From Dipteris shenzhenensis (lineage: Eukaryota > Polypodiophyta > Polypodiopsida > Gleicheniales), in NCBI GenBank assembly GCA_047967505.1, contig CM106539.1: a stretch of DNA of 64,000 nt. One strand, 5' to 3'. The stretch's first letter is position 1, and every line of letters starts with the position of its first letter. The translations under genes were made by a program, and so were the position numbers. Shown piece by piece: positions 46,801 through 56,785 of the stretch. The notes under the pieces were generated by a model. That model ran no database searches. It had not been told where the DNA came from and saw only the letters and a list, made by a program, of their open reading frames with translations.

Positions 46801-48138
46801 GCCATTTTTGTTGCCTTTTGCAACCAAGCGGCACTTATTTTTCAAGTCCTCAACAAAGCATCCATCAGGATTAAATCTAACCTGCAGACCTTGCTCAACC
46901 ATCTGGCCAACTGAAACCAGGTTCTTAGTGATTTTTGGAACATGAAGTACATCTGCCAAGTACTTTGTTTTGCCATCCTGCATAGCCAATGGCACTTTAC
47001 CAACCTGCGTAATTGGGTGCGCAGTATCATCACTTGTTTCAACATAACCTGGCTTATCCAAATTTCTAACATCATGAAACCACTCACCATGACTGGTCAT
47101 GTGGTTAGAGGCACCTGAATCAACATACCAAACATCATTGCAAGCTGCAGCATCTCCTGACATGGAGTTAACCATATGCTGCATCACAAAAAGGTGCTCA
47201 TTTCTGTCATCACCATGCCCACTTGATGATGCATAGTTGCTTTGCTGCAACTTCCCACTTTTGATGTCATTCTGCTTTTTATAGCATGTATTCTCCTTGT
47301 GTCCAGGCTTTCCACAATAATAGCATTCTGTGCTGCTATTTACTTGCTGGTTCCTTTGCCATGAACCACGGCCTCTTTGGCTCCCCCTGCCTCTAGAACT
47401 ACCACGTCCTCCTCCATAGGACTGGTTTTCCTGTTGTTGCTGTTGGTTCTGATTTTCTGCACGGCCACCAAAACGGCCTCTTCCTCTACCCCTGCCTCTA
47501 CCTGTATTCGAGTAGAAAGCAGTCTCTTGAGAAGTTGAGGTGGCTGAACCACCATTCCTTTGCTCTTCACTCAGCAAGAGAGCAATAAGTTCCTGAAAAT
47601 CAGGAAATGTTTCACGGACTCCAATGGATGTCCGAAACTGTGCATAATCTTTCCCAAGACCATTCAAGGTCACGGACACTAAGTCCTCATCATCAACAGG
47701 TGCTCCAATGGAGGCAAGAGAGTCTGCAAGGCCTTTCACCTTCAAGGAATACTCATTTATATTCAGATTTTTCCTTTGCACATTGTGCAACTCCTGCTTT
47801 AGCTGCATCTTTCGTGCTTTGGTATTTGTGCTATACAGCTTCACCAATGTATCCCATGCCTCCTTAGGTGTCTCTACATCCTGTATATGCACAATCATAG
47901 AATCTGAAATGCTAACAGACAGCCAATACAAGCATTTTCTGGCTTTTTCATGCCATTCTTTAAAGGCCTTCAATTCAGCAGGAGTGGGAGCAGCACCCAA
48001 GACTGGTTCTGCAGTTTCACCACTGATGTAATCTCAAACTCCCTTTCCCATAAGAAAGTTTGTCATCCTGAACTTCCATGCTTGGAAGTTGTTCTTGTCA
48101 AGCTTCTCACTGACAATGGTAGACAGATTCTCAGACAT
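43783..48138 (-). CDS. Copia-E gag-pol polyprotein (1,451 codons, one internal stop)
   Basis: I place the start at the ATG at 48138-48136 (MSENLSTIVSEKLDKNNFQ), matching the start of copia-D gag. It is in frame with the whole pol, and the only interruption is a TGA at 48036-48034 (codon 35), where the family has Trp. In order (residues approximate): gag with FKEWHEKARKCLYWLS, an Arg/Gly/Gln-rich stretch (220-265) and zinc knuckle CYYCGKPGHKENTC (270-283). The protease VWYVDSGASNHMT is near 338. Integrase HHCC (WHKRIGHVN) is near 473 and the core HSDVW...FIDDYTR...RSDGGGEY...QNGVAERKNRHI at 535-640. RT has QMDVKNAFLHGDL and IYVDDLIITGD (near 1121). RNase H has [22 protein letters not shown] and RTKHIEVHYHF, ending [10 protein letters not shown] near 1404. 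All catalytic residues I checked are intact. The stop codon lies 43 bp inside the LTR. Confidence 0.95.
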
Positions 48139-48503
48139 TTTACAAATCACGAATTGCAACAGCAACCTGTAAACACAGCAAATGCCTCACAAGGGCAAAT
48201 AGCAAAACTTCTGCAAAAAACCTCACAGGGGCAGATCTGCAACATGACGAAAGTGGTATTTCACCACACAGTCACTTCCTAGTGACGATTTTGCATCAAC
48301 AGGCAACAGGCATGAGTCTGCAACTCCCAATATCTCTGCACACAGGCATACGATGCAATTTCTGTGGCACCTTTCCACCGACTAGCCGCGCGCAGTGGTC
48401 GCACAGCGAAAAACAGGGCCTTTTTCTGAGTGCCTGCGAAGAACTTCCGCCTTCAAAACGGGCCCCGAAATGGCCTCAAATCAAAAAAATAAAGTCACCT
48501 AGG

Positions 48504-48519
48504 GCTTGATATCTCAACA
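48504..48519 (-). repeat. Stub of copia-E 5' LTR (16 bp)
   Basis: Only TGTTGAGATATCAAGC remains of the 5' LTR, joined directly to leader sequence. It abuts the TGCCA target duplication. Confidence 0.85.
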
Positions 48520-49020
48520 TGCCATAGCCCTGAACTGTGAGGATGCCAAAGGGAATAGACCAAGTGGGTTTGTGCAGGTTGGGACTCGATATAAGTACCC
48601 AAAGAAAACTGGGTTTAAGAAGAAGTGGATTAGCAAAGGGAGTGCCTCACAGCCTAGTGGTCAAGCCAAACAGGTGAAGCTGATTGAGACCCTTTTTAAA
48701 CCAAGTACCACGATTGGAGTGAAAAGAAAAGTAACACCAATGGGGCAGCCCGCCGGGCTTGGTCGAAGTCTTCTTTGAACCCAGAGCAAAGAGAAAAAGC
48801 GAGGAGAGAAGGCTTGTGTTTTGGATGCCTTCAGCCTCATCAGTGGAAAGATTGTCCACGAAACAAGGATCGTCAGATGGGTGACATGGTGATCTTAGAA
48901 TGTGACGTGGAAATGGAGGAAAGTCCCAGAGCAGAACATATGCAAATTTAGCTAGCAGGATCTTCTCAAAGGCCAGTACCTGTTTTGTTATGTGTGTCTG
49001 TTGCTAAGCTTGTAAATAGT
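48520..49020 (+). pseudogene. Gypsy-F gag, 3' part with zinc knuckle
   Basis: The sequence resumes the gag frame broken at 43530 (ALNCEDAKGNRPSG), contains a Lys-rich stretch and, after a frame change near 48770, the zinc-knuckle-like CFGCLQPHQWKDC at about 48817-48855. Next comes a protease-like beginning (PVPVLLCVSVAKL) near 48975. The gypsy sequence ends near 49020. Confidence 0.83.
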
Positions 49021-50289
49021 GCACCTGATAATATCCTATAAAAAAAAAGAATTCATATTTAGAATCGAAAAGAATTACAAAACCATGACATGTGGCTCAA
49101 GGAGAAGGAAGTCATTTCATATAGCTACCTGCCTAAAGATAAGTTCAAATTATAAATCGGTCATAATTCCCTTGATCCTATGTATAGAATGGATAGTGCA
49201 CAACACTATCTTTTTGACAAAACCTTGGATCTTTAATTATTTGCTCAATTACCTCTGCCTCTTTCTAAAATATTGACATTTCAATGCGAAGAAGACATAA
49301 TGACATTGGCTTATGCTCAGCAACCCCTAGTCATGAGCATCTGCTACATGTATGCATGCGATCAAGATAATTATTTTTTGCTTATGTGATAATCTTTTTA
49401 TAGGCTATGTTCAAGCATTATTTAAGAATGGTGTTTATTAATTAAGATTTTTAAGTGTAGCTTATGTTACACTCAATGATATTTATTTCTCTTGTGATTT
49501 TGTATCGACTCTGTAAGAATTGACATCAAATACGACTTTATGTTTGGGTTATCTTTTATGCTGTTTTGCTCAATTAGACATAGCTTTAAAATATTATCCA
49601 ATAGTTTGAGAGGATTGACATATGTAAAAGCATAGTTACTAGACACCAAAGCTAAGACTATATATAATTGACGTTGATCTCTCTCTAGAACTTGACAATC
49701 TCTCTCTACACGTGTCATCTTCACAAAACTCCCAAAAATGAGATTCTTACAAAATGAAGAGGAAGCAGATGCGATGGGGACACAAGAACGTGCAATGCAC
49801 ACGGGTTTGTTATTGCTTCTAAGTTCGTTGTGCGTGTGTGTGTGTGTGTGTGTGTGTGAGAGATGTTACATGATGAGATCTTTTGATGATTGTAGCTGCC
49901 TATCCCTGTCTTGGGGATTGTTTTTTGGCATGCCAAAGGCAAAGCCATAGCGTTTGTTTTGGGTTTTGTTATTATGGGAATTGTGCAAGGGCCTTAAATG
50001 AATGCTATGACAGAAGGATAACCTCAAAGGGGATTTAAGGGTTGTCATAATCTAAGGCTGAGGTCGCCACATCTCCTTTTGCATGCTTGGTGAAATTTTC
50101 ACCTTGCTCTAGTGGATCTCACCAGAAAGAGTGACAGAAAGAGAAGAGAGACACAAGGGTTTGTACAATGGAGCTTACAGGAGCACAGGAGCAGGTGCCG
50201 ATTCAGTTCACATAGGTGAAGATAAAAGGTGAGGCGGTGATGCTTGAAAGAGTCCACATAATGTGGTTACATCCGTTTGGCCACCGGGG
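49021..50289. other. No recognisable gene; one (TG)n microsatellite
   Basis: AT-rich to about 49740, then mixed. A TG run lies at 49830-49858. No ORF shows a known domain and no repeat partner was identified. Confidence 0.45.
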
Positions 50290-50502
50290 TATTGCTTGCA
50301 CGAATTACAATGTGAAGCCAAAGGAAGGCCTATAGGCTATCATGCTTCTCTACTGTGGCACTTGCTCTAATGTGTGGCCCGAACGGCTCGATCATCGAGG
50401 TGTTGCTAGCACGAAGTACGATGTGAAGCCAAAGGGAGGCCTATCAAGCTTCTCTGCTGTCGCATTTGCTCTAACGTGTGGCCCGAACGGCTGGATGGCC
50501 AT
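50290..50502. repeat. Tandem duplication, period about 110 bp, upstream of the PPR gene
   Basis: Two units (50290-50399 and 50400-50502) share GTATTGCT/GTGTTGCT, CACGAA, GATGTGAAGCCAAAGG, AGGCCTAT, GCTTCTCT and GTGTGGCCCGAACGGCT. The plus-strand ORF at 50342-50617 spans the second unit but matches nothing I know. Confidence 0.8.
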
Positions 50503-51001
50503 CACCGACGCGCCAGCTGGCCAAAGGAAGAGCATCGTAGCGCCAACCATTTCGAGGGCTTTAACCAAACCCCTTCGAGTAAAGGTACATATTTCACATG
50601 ACACATGTAGTGAATGAGTTCGTTCGTATGTGCCTTAGACAGAGTAGTAGCAAGTGTGGATAGCAAGGCGTGGAGGGGTATGCTCATTTGCAGTTGAATA
50701 ATCTTTTTGGGTAGTTCTGCTTCCGATATAACAACCATGATGGCCATCTTCTTCGGCTTCGGCAGTTTTGCCTGGCTTCAGATGAGTATTTCAATGGCAT
50801 CTGCGCTCATCAGTGGTACGCAGTGTTCCACAACGGATAGAACCACGACTTTCCAAGACGGGATTGGAAGTGAATCTCATCGCTATACACACTGCTTCCC
50901 AAATCGAGGGAAGTGGGGAGAGCTTTCTTTCCCTTGCAGCCACAGTATCCTCTATTCTTCTGGGAGTAAGCTGAACAGTTGGCCTAGTTGAGGCCATCGT
51001 C
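50503..51001. other. Region directly upstream of the PPR gene
   Basis: Candidate promoter and 5' leader of the PPR gene. An in-frame stop (TGA at 50972-50974) sits 27 bp before the chosen start codon. No clear TATA box stands out. ORFs on both strands here lack known motifs. Confidence 0.4.
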
Positions 51002-53794
51002 ATGATCCAGATGTTGGGTTCAGGGAGCTCTTGCAAACTGGCGAATACCCTGCGGGAAGGACAGAAAGCGGCACTTTTCTGGAACGCTGCAGAAGCTGAC
51101 AACCAGTGGCTCTACAAGTCGGCGATCTGGTCTCACAGAAGACGTGCGAGAGGGTTCGCTTGTTCTGTAGAAGACTTGCCTCTGAATGAATACGAGCAGG
51201 GATCATGGGATAACATGTCAGAAAGACTTCATCAAACTGGTATGATAACGGATTTCGAGGCCTATGCCTCCCTGTTGCGGAAGTGTGGGAATGCAAAGGC
51301 TTTGTCAGAGGGAAAGAGAATACACGACCACATTAAGAAAAGTGGACTTGAGGGCGACACATTTCTGGGGAGTCTCCTTTTACAAATGTACATCAAATGT
51401 GGAGCCCTTGACCATGCACTGTCTTTTTTCTTTAATTTGCGAGAGCGGAATGTTTTCTCATGGAATTTCATCATTAAAGCATGTGCCCAGCAAGAGCATT
51501 GCAAGGAGGCCGTTTACTTCTTGCACAAAATGCAATATGAAGGGGTAATACCAGACAAGGTAACTTTTCTGGGTGTTCTTGCTGCTTGCGGCAGCCTTGC
51601 ATTACTGGATGTAGGCAAGCGACTCCATACCTGCATTCTGGCCAATGGGCTGGAGTCGGATGTTGTTATTATTACTGCCCTTGTTAATATGTACTGCAAG
51701 TGCGGCAGTCTTTACGATGCACGGGTCGCGTTTGAGAGAGTGAATGAGCGGGATGTGGTCATGTGGACTGGTATGATTGCAGCTTATGCCCATCATGGGC
51801 ACTGTGAAGATGCCCTTCAACTGTTTAATCATATGCAGCAGCATGGATGCTTCCCTGATAAGGTCACTTTTGTCAGTATTTTTGATGCATGTGCAGGGAA
51901 TGCCACATTACCTGATGGAAAGCGGATTCATGTTTGCATGCTAAATGGTGGATTGGAGTTGGATGTTGCTGTTGAAACATCCCTAGCGAATATGTACGGA
52001 AAGTGTGGCAAGCTTAAAGATGCCCAGGATATATTCGACAAAATGCAGAAGCGGAATGTGCTTTCTTGGACTGTCATCATTGCAGCGCATGCCCAGCACG
52101 GGCATGTCGAAGAGGCACTCCTACTCTTTGAACGAATGCAGTTGGAAGGTATAGTCCCAAACAAGGTTACCTTCATAACCATTCTTGGTGCTTGTGCTAG
52201 CCATAAAATGATAACCCTTGGCAAGTGGATGAATAGCTTCATTCTCTACCAGGGGCTTGAGACAGATATCGTCATTGGGAATGCGCTTGTCAATATGTAT
52301 GGTAAATGTGGCAGTTTGCAAGATGCATGGAGGATGTTTCACAAAATGCCTGTACAGGATGTGGTATCATGGACTTCAATGTTGGCGGTGCTAAACCAGC
52401 ATGGGCAAGGCAAAGAGGCATTCGAGTTGTTTGATCAAATGCAGTGGGCAGGGATAGTTCCAGATAGGTTCACCTTCGCTAGCATTCTTAATGCTTGTGC
52501 TAGCCATGGCACACTTTCTCAAGGTGAACAGATGTATGCCTGCATTTTAGATGGTGGATTTGATTCAGATGTCGTCGTTAGGAATGCTCTTGTCAACATG
52601 TACGGTTGCTGTAGCACCCTTGAAGATGCTCGCAGGATGTTTGATAATATGCTTGTACGGGATGTCATTTCGTGGAATGCCATTATCGCTTTGTATGCCC
52701 AGCACGGGAGGAGCAGGGAAGTCCTTCAACTTTTGGACCAAATGCAATTGGAAGAAATAATGCCAGACAAGATCACCTTTGTGAACATCCTTCGTGCATG
52801 TGACAACCCCATAGCTCTGGCTGATGGTAGAAGAATACACACGTGCATCCTTGAGAGTGGAATTGAGTCAAATGCTGTTCTGAGGACTGCCCTCATCACT
52901 ATGTACAGCAAGTGTGGCTGCTGGGAGGATGGACAATCCTTATTTGACAGAATGCAAAAACGGGATGTGATTTCATGGAATGCCATGATTGCAGGGTATG
53001 CCCAAAATGGTCATGATGAGGCTGCTTGGCAGCTCTTTCATCAAATGCAACTGGAAGGATTTATGCCTGACAAGCTTACTTTTATCAGCATTCTTGCAGC
53101 ATGTGCTACTCAGGTTTCACTGACCCAAGGGAAGCAGTTGCATGCCCGGATTGTGGAGAGAGGATTTGAGTCAGAAGTTATCATTGGGAATGCACTTGTT
53201 AGCCTATATGGCGAGTGTGGGAGCCTGAAGGATGCACATAGAATGCTGGACAAAATGCCTGAGCGAAGCTTGGTTTCCTGGAACTCACTCTTCACAGTTT
53301 ATGCCCAGCATGGGCACGGTAAGGAGGCTTTAGAACTTTTTCGACAAATGCACCTTGAGGGAGTTGCACCAAACGCAGTCACTTTTGTTAGTATTCTTAC
53401 TGCATGTAGTCATGCGGGCTTGATAGATGAAGCGACTTACTGCTTTACATCCATGGCGTATGACTTCACCATTCTACCTGGAGTTGATCATTATGTCTGT
53501 GTGATTGACTCGTTTGGCAGGGCTGGACGTTTAGATGAAGCAGAGAACGTAATAAAGGAGATGCCATTGCAACCCACGGTTGCCACATTTATGCCATTGC
53601 TTGGGGCCTGCAGATATCAGGCTGATATCAAACGAGGAGAAAGGGTTGCAAAATATGCTTCTGAATTAGATCCAAACAATATTGTAACATATGTTATGTT
53701 ATCAAATATTTATGCTGGAGCTTATAGGGTGGATGATGCAGCAAAAGTTATAAAGACGATGCAACAGGACCTACAAAGGGCCAAAGATGCATGA
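51002..53794 (+). CDS. PLS-class pentatricopeptide repeat protein, intronless, no DYW domain
   Basis: A single 930-codon ORF. The first about 80 residues are Ser/Arg/Ala-rich and could be an organelle targeting peptide (inference). From about residue 84 to 900 it is a continuous PPR array. Seven PDKVTF-type L-motif starts recur about every 101 residues (IPDKVTFLGVLAACG, FPDKVTFVSIFDACA and so on to APNAVTFVSILTACS). Between them are GKRIH..IL..GLESDV, NALVNMYGKCGSL.DA and DVVSWT.MIA.YAQHGH.KEAL blocks, the canonical P-L-S triplet pattern. The end has an E-type region (HYVCVIDSFGRAGRLDEAENVIKEMPLQP, LGACRYQADIKRGERVA, YVMLSNIYAGA) and stops early in what would be the next E motif. No E+ or DYW deaminase domain follows. 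Family members bind single-stranded organellar RNA, often for C-to-U editing, where a DYW domain must be supplied in trans if absent. The clean long frame argues for function. Confidence 0.93.
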   Translation: MIQMLGSGSSCKLANTLREGQKAALFWNAAEADNQWLYKSAIWSHRRRARGFACSVEDLPLNEYEQGSWDNMSERLHQTGMITDFEAYASLLRKCGNAKALSEGKRIHDHIKKSGLEGDTFLGSLLLQMYIKCGALDHALSFFFNLRERNVFSWNFIIKACAQQEHCKEAVYFLHKMQYEGVIPDKVTFLGVLAACGSLALLDVGKRLHTCILANGLESDVVIITALVNMYCKCGSLYDARVAFERVNERDVVMWTGMIAAYAHHGHCEDALQLFNHMQQHGCFPDKVTFVSIFDACAGNATLPDGKRIHVCMLNGGLELDVAVETSLANMYGKCGKLKDAQDIFDKMQKRNVLSWTVIIAAHAQHGHVEEALLLFERMQLEGIVPNKVTFITILGACASHKMITLGKWMNSFILYQGLETDIVIGNALVNMYGKCGSLQDAWRMFHKMPVQDVVSWTSMLAVLNQHGQGKEAFELFDQMQWAGIVPDRFTFASILNACASHGTLSQGEQMYACILDGGFDSDVVVRNALVNMYGCCSTLEDARRMFDNMLVRDVISWNAIIALYAQHGRSREVLQLLDQMQLEEIMPDKITFVNILRACDNPIALADGRRIHTCILESGIESNAVLRTALITMYSKCGCWEDGQSLFDRMQKRDVISWNAMIAGYAQNGHDEAAWQLFHQMQLEGFMPDKLTFISILAACATQVSLTQGKQLHARIVERGFESEVIIGNALVSLYGECGSLKDAHRMLDKMPERSLVSWNSLFTVYAQHGHGKEALELFRQMHLEGVAPNAVTFVSILTACSHAGLIDEATYCFTSMAYDFTILPGVDHYVCVIDSFGRAGRLDEAENVIKEMPLQPTVATFMPLLGACRYQADIKRGERVAKYASELDPNNIVTYVMLSNIYAGAYRVDDAAKVIKTMQQDLQRAKDA

Positions 53795-53796
53795 GA

Positions 53797-56785
53797 AACT
53801 TTTTCTCCTTAAATTCTCTAATAACGGATCCGTTTTCATCCGCATACGCCTTAGCTCTATCCATAGATTGGCGGATGTTAGCTCTCACAAGTGCTAGCAT
53901 CTCTCGCATCTGAACCACAAAGTTCGCGGCACAAGGTACTTTCTAAGGTATTCCAACTGTAGTTGGATTCGCTAGTCTATAACCATAGTTCAGCTCAAAC
54001 AGACTGAACCTATAGAGGAATATAGAAGAATGTTTTCTATCATTGTAGGTGAATTCTAGCAATGGTAACCATTTATCCCACGTATGTTGTTTCAATGAAA
54101 CATATGCTCTAAGCATATCCTCTAAAATTTGGTTGATTCTTTCCGTTTGACCATCCATTTTTGGATGATCTCCACTACTCATTCCCAACACAATCCTTAG
54201 TGTTTCAAACACTGCAGTCAAAAAATAATTGGTAAATTTATCATCCCTATCTGACATTGTGGATTTGGGTAATCCATACAGATGAAAAATATGTTTAATA
54301 AACAAATTCGTCACTTGTGAGGCACTAACAGACTCTCTAGTTAGAACGAAGTGAGCCATCTTGGTAAGACGATCAACTATCACAAGGATAGAATCATATT
54401 CATCTTGTGTCGTAGGTAAACCTACAATAAATTCCATGGAAATGCTTCCTCACCTATCCAGTGGTATTTCCAAGGGTTGTAAAAGTCCGCGTGGCTTCAC
54501 CCGCTCTACCTTACTTACCTGATACGAAAAATAGTGTGTCACATATTCATGAATATGTTTTTTCATTTTTGGCCAAAAGAAATCTCGCTTCACGAGATCA
54601 CACGTCTTCTTGACTCTTGGATGTCTTGCACATGGACTATCATGGCATTGTTCAATGACTCTCTACCTGAGATCATTCTGATTAGGTACTACTACCTTGC
54701 CATTTCTTTTCAACATACCATCTCTTATGGTATATCTTGCATAAGTTTGGCCTTTTCGAGATGCCAGGGTTTAAATACATGAGCCTTAGGCCAAAGGCTT
54801 TGGACAAACTTGTCCACCTTTTGAGCTTCTCTAATCTCGGTGCACTCTCTAACACTGTGAAACTCATATTATGCATAATGTGTGACAACGCTGTGTGACA
54901 ACGCATCAACAACTTTATTATCCTTCCCTCTCCCGTATCGAATCGTGAAGTTAAACTCTTGCATGAGTTTTGCCCACCTAGCTTGGCGGCCTCTCAAGTC
55001 AAGTTTTTTACAAAAATGTTTCAGAGTATCATAATCAACATCAACATAAAAAAATGATCCATAGAAATAATGTCTCCATGTTTTCAAAGCATAGACAACA
55101 ACATATAACTCTAATTCATGAGTTGGCCAATTTCATTGAGAGGGAGAAAGCTTCTTGCTTTCAAAGGCTATTGGCCTTCCTTCTTGGAGGAGAACTACTC
55201 CTACTGCAATGCCACTTGCATCGGTTTCAATAAAAAACGGTTTCTAGGAATCAACTATTTTTAACACTGATCCTGAGACCACAGCTTGTTTTATGATGTT
55301 AAAACTTTCCTGTTGATTCTCTCCCCATATAAAAGGTACTTTATTTGAGGTTAGATCAGTCAATGGCGATACTATCTCGCAATATTCTTTGATATGCCTT
55401 CGACATAATTGGATAAATCCCAAGAATGATCGCAAAGCGGTCAAACTCTGAGGGATAGGCCAAGTTAGTATCGCAGCCACTTTCTTTGGATCCATTTCTA
55501 TCCCATTAGGACCATTAGGAGTAATAATGAATCTTAAATATTTAAGTCTTACCATACACAGTACAGTTTTCTTTTTATTTACATAAAGACTGGCTTTCCT
55601 CAAAGTATTGAACACTATTCTTAAGTGTTCGTGATGCTCAGCAATACTTTCGCTCTGAAAATAAGAATATCGTCAATAAAATGTACTACTAAACTTTTCG
55701 ATATATGGGCGTAGTAAATCGTTCATAAGCATGACAAAGGTAGCAGGAGCATTGGTAAGTGCAAACGGCATTACTAAAAACTCATAATGTCCAAACCAGC
55801 TTCTAAAAGCGGTTTTATGCACATTGTCGGCTTTAATACGGATCTGATGATAGCCACACTTAAGATCTATCTTACTGAAAGTTATGGCCCCATGTAGCAC
55901 ATCTAGCAAATCATCGATTCGAGCCATCAGATACATGTGCTTAGTAGTGATATTATTCAGTGCTCTATAATCTATATGGAGGCGAAAAGTATAATCTTTC
56001 TTTTTCTTCAATATCACTCGCGAAGCAAAAGGTAAGAAACTAGGTTGAATCTGCCCCAGCTTGAGATATTCTTCCAGTTGTCTTCGCACCTCTTCTTCTT
56101 CGGTAAAACTTAACCTATAGGGAGGTCTATTTATAGATTCTGCCCCCTGGGATTAGTTCAATCTTATATTGAACATTCCGCTCTGAAGATAACCCATAAG
56201 GTAACTCATCCCTAAAACAATCAGAGAACTCCTCTGCTATTTGATCAGCTAACTTGGCCATCTCTCCATTTTGGGTAACATCAATGCTAGCCGAAGGACC
56301 ATCAATCAGCTCTACCGATATGTACAAAGAAACACAAACTCTTCTTGAGCTTTTCGAACTCCAACTTAAGGTATATCTTTTTCACCTTGTAAGACATATA
56401 ACACATCATTCATCTTGAATTGATAAATGTGCTTTTTCCAATCTATGGTTGGATTCTTCCTAGAATGCCAAGCCTTACCTAGGGCTATATCTGCATGAGC
56501 AAGCTTTGTCATTTCAAAATCAAGCTTCTCTGTCTAGTTCCAAGTTTCAATTGGGTAACCCTTTGGTCCCATACTTTAGTTGAACTTCTGTCTACCATTC
56601 TGACTGTGTATGCATAGTCAGATGGGCTAGTCTTTAATTTTAGCCTCTTTACAAGCTTGGAGTTAATTACATTGTGCATTGATGTTGAGTCAAACAACGC
56701 AATGACGTCATGATTGGCTACTTGCCCCTTCATCTTAATCAACTCCGTATCATTAAGGATGTATACCCCATTGCTGCGCCTCATT
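53797..56785 (-). pseudogene. Gypsy-G pol remnant: protease, RT, RNase H, integrase
   Basis: From right to left: protease (56784-56509), where the catalytic DSG is changed to DST (LFDSTSMHNVINSKLV). A linker with DCFRDELPYGL is near 56200. RT (56089-55673) has VILKKKKDYTFRLHIDYRALN, FSKIDLKCGYHQIRI and FLVMPFALTNAPATF. The RT thumb is at 55615-55244, and RNase H (55087-54869) has YVDVDYDTL and GRGKDNKVVDALS. The HHCC region near 54650-54540 has the two cysteines of the last pair replaced (THYFSYQ). The integrase core (54437-53943) has MEFIVGLPTTQDEYDSILVIVDRLTKMAHF and HPKMDGQTERINQILEDML. A post-integrase helix (MREMLALVRANIRQ, DRAKAYADE) reaches almost to the PPR stop codon. Stops separate the blocks, so it is dead. 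Confidence 0.9.

Larger units (their letters stand above)
43531..48519 (-). mobile_element. Copia-E: Ty1/copia element with near-complete polyprotein but missing 5' LTR
   Basis: The element is flanked by a perfect 5-bp target duplication, TGCCA, at 43526-43530 and 48520-48524, inside gypsy-F gag. On the minus strand it has a 16-bp stub of LTR start (48519-48504), a leader, gag-pol and a full 3' LTR. The rest of the 5' LTR and the primer binding site are absent. The leader that remains aligns with the copia-D leader (GTGACATTATTTTTTTGATT in D). The deletion therefore joined the first 16 LTR bases to internal sequence without disturbing the outer edge or the target duplication. Confidence 0.95.

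Noticed and set aside
44347-47090. Plus-strand and alternative-frame ORFs within copia-E, including 44347-44835, 45769-46179 and 46499-46945
   Set aside because: They are antisense to a continuous polyprotein with all copia motifs. None has a domain of its own.
51264-53295. Antisense and out-of-frame ORFs inside the PPR gene
   Set aside because: They are shadows of a strongly patterned coding frame and vary with each repeat.
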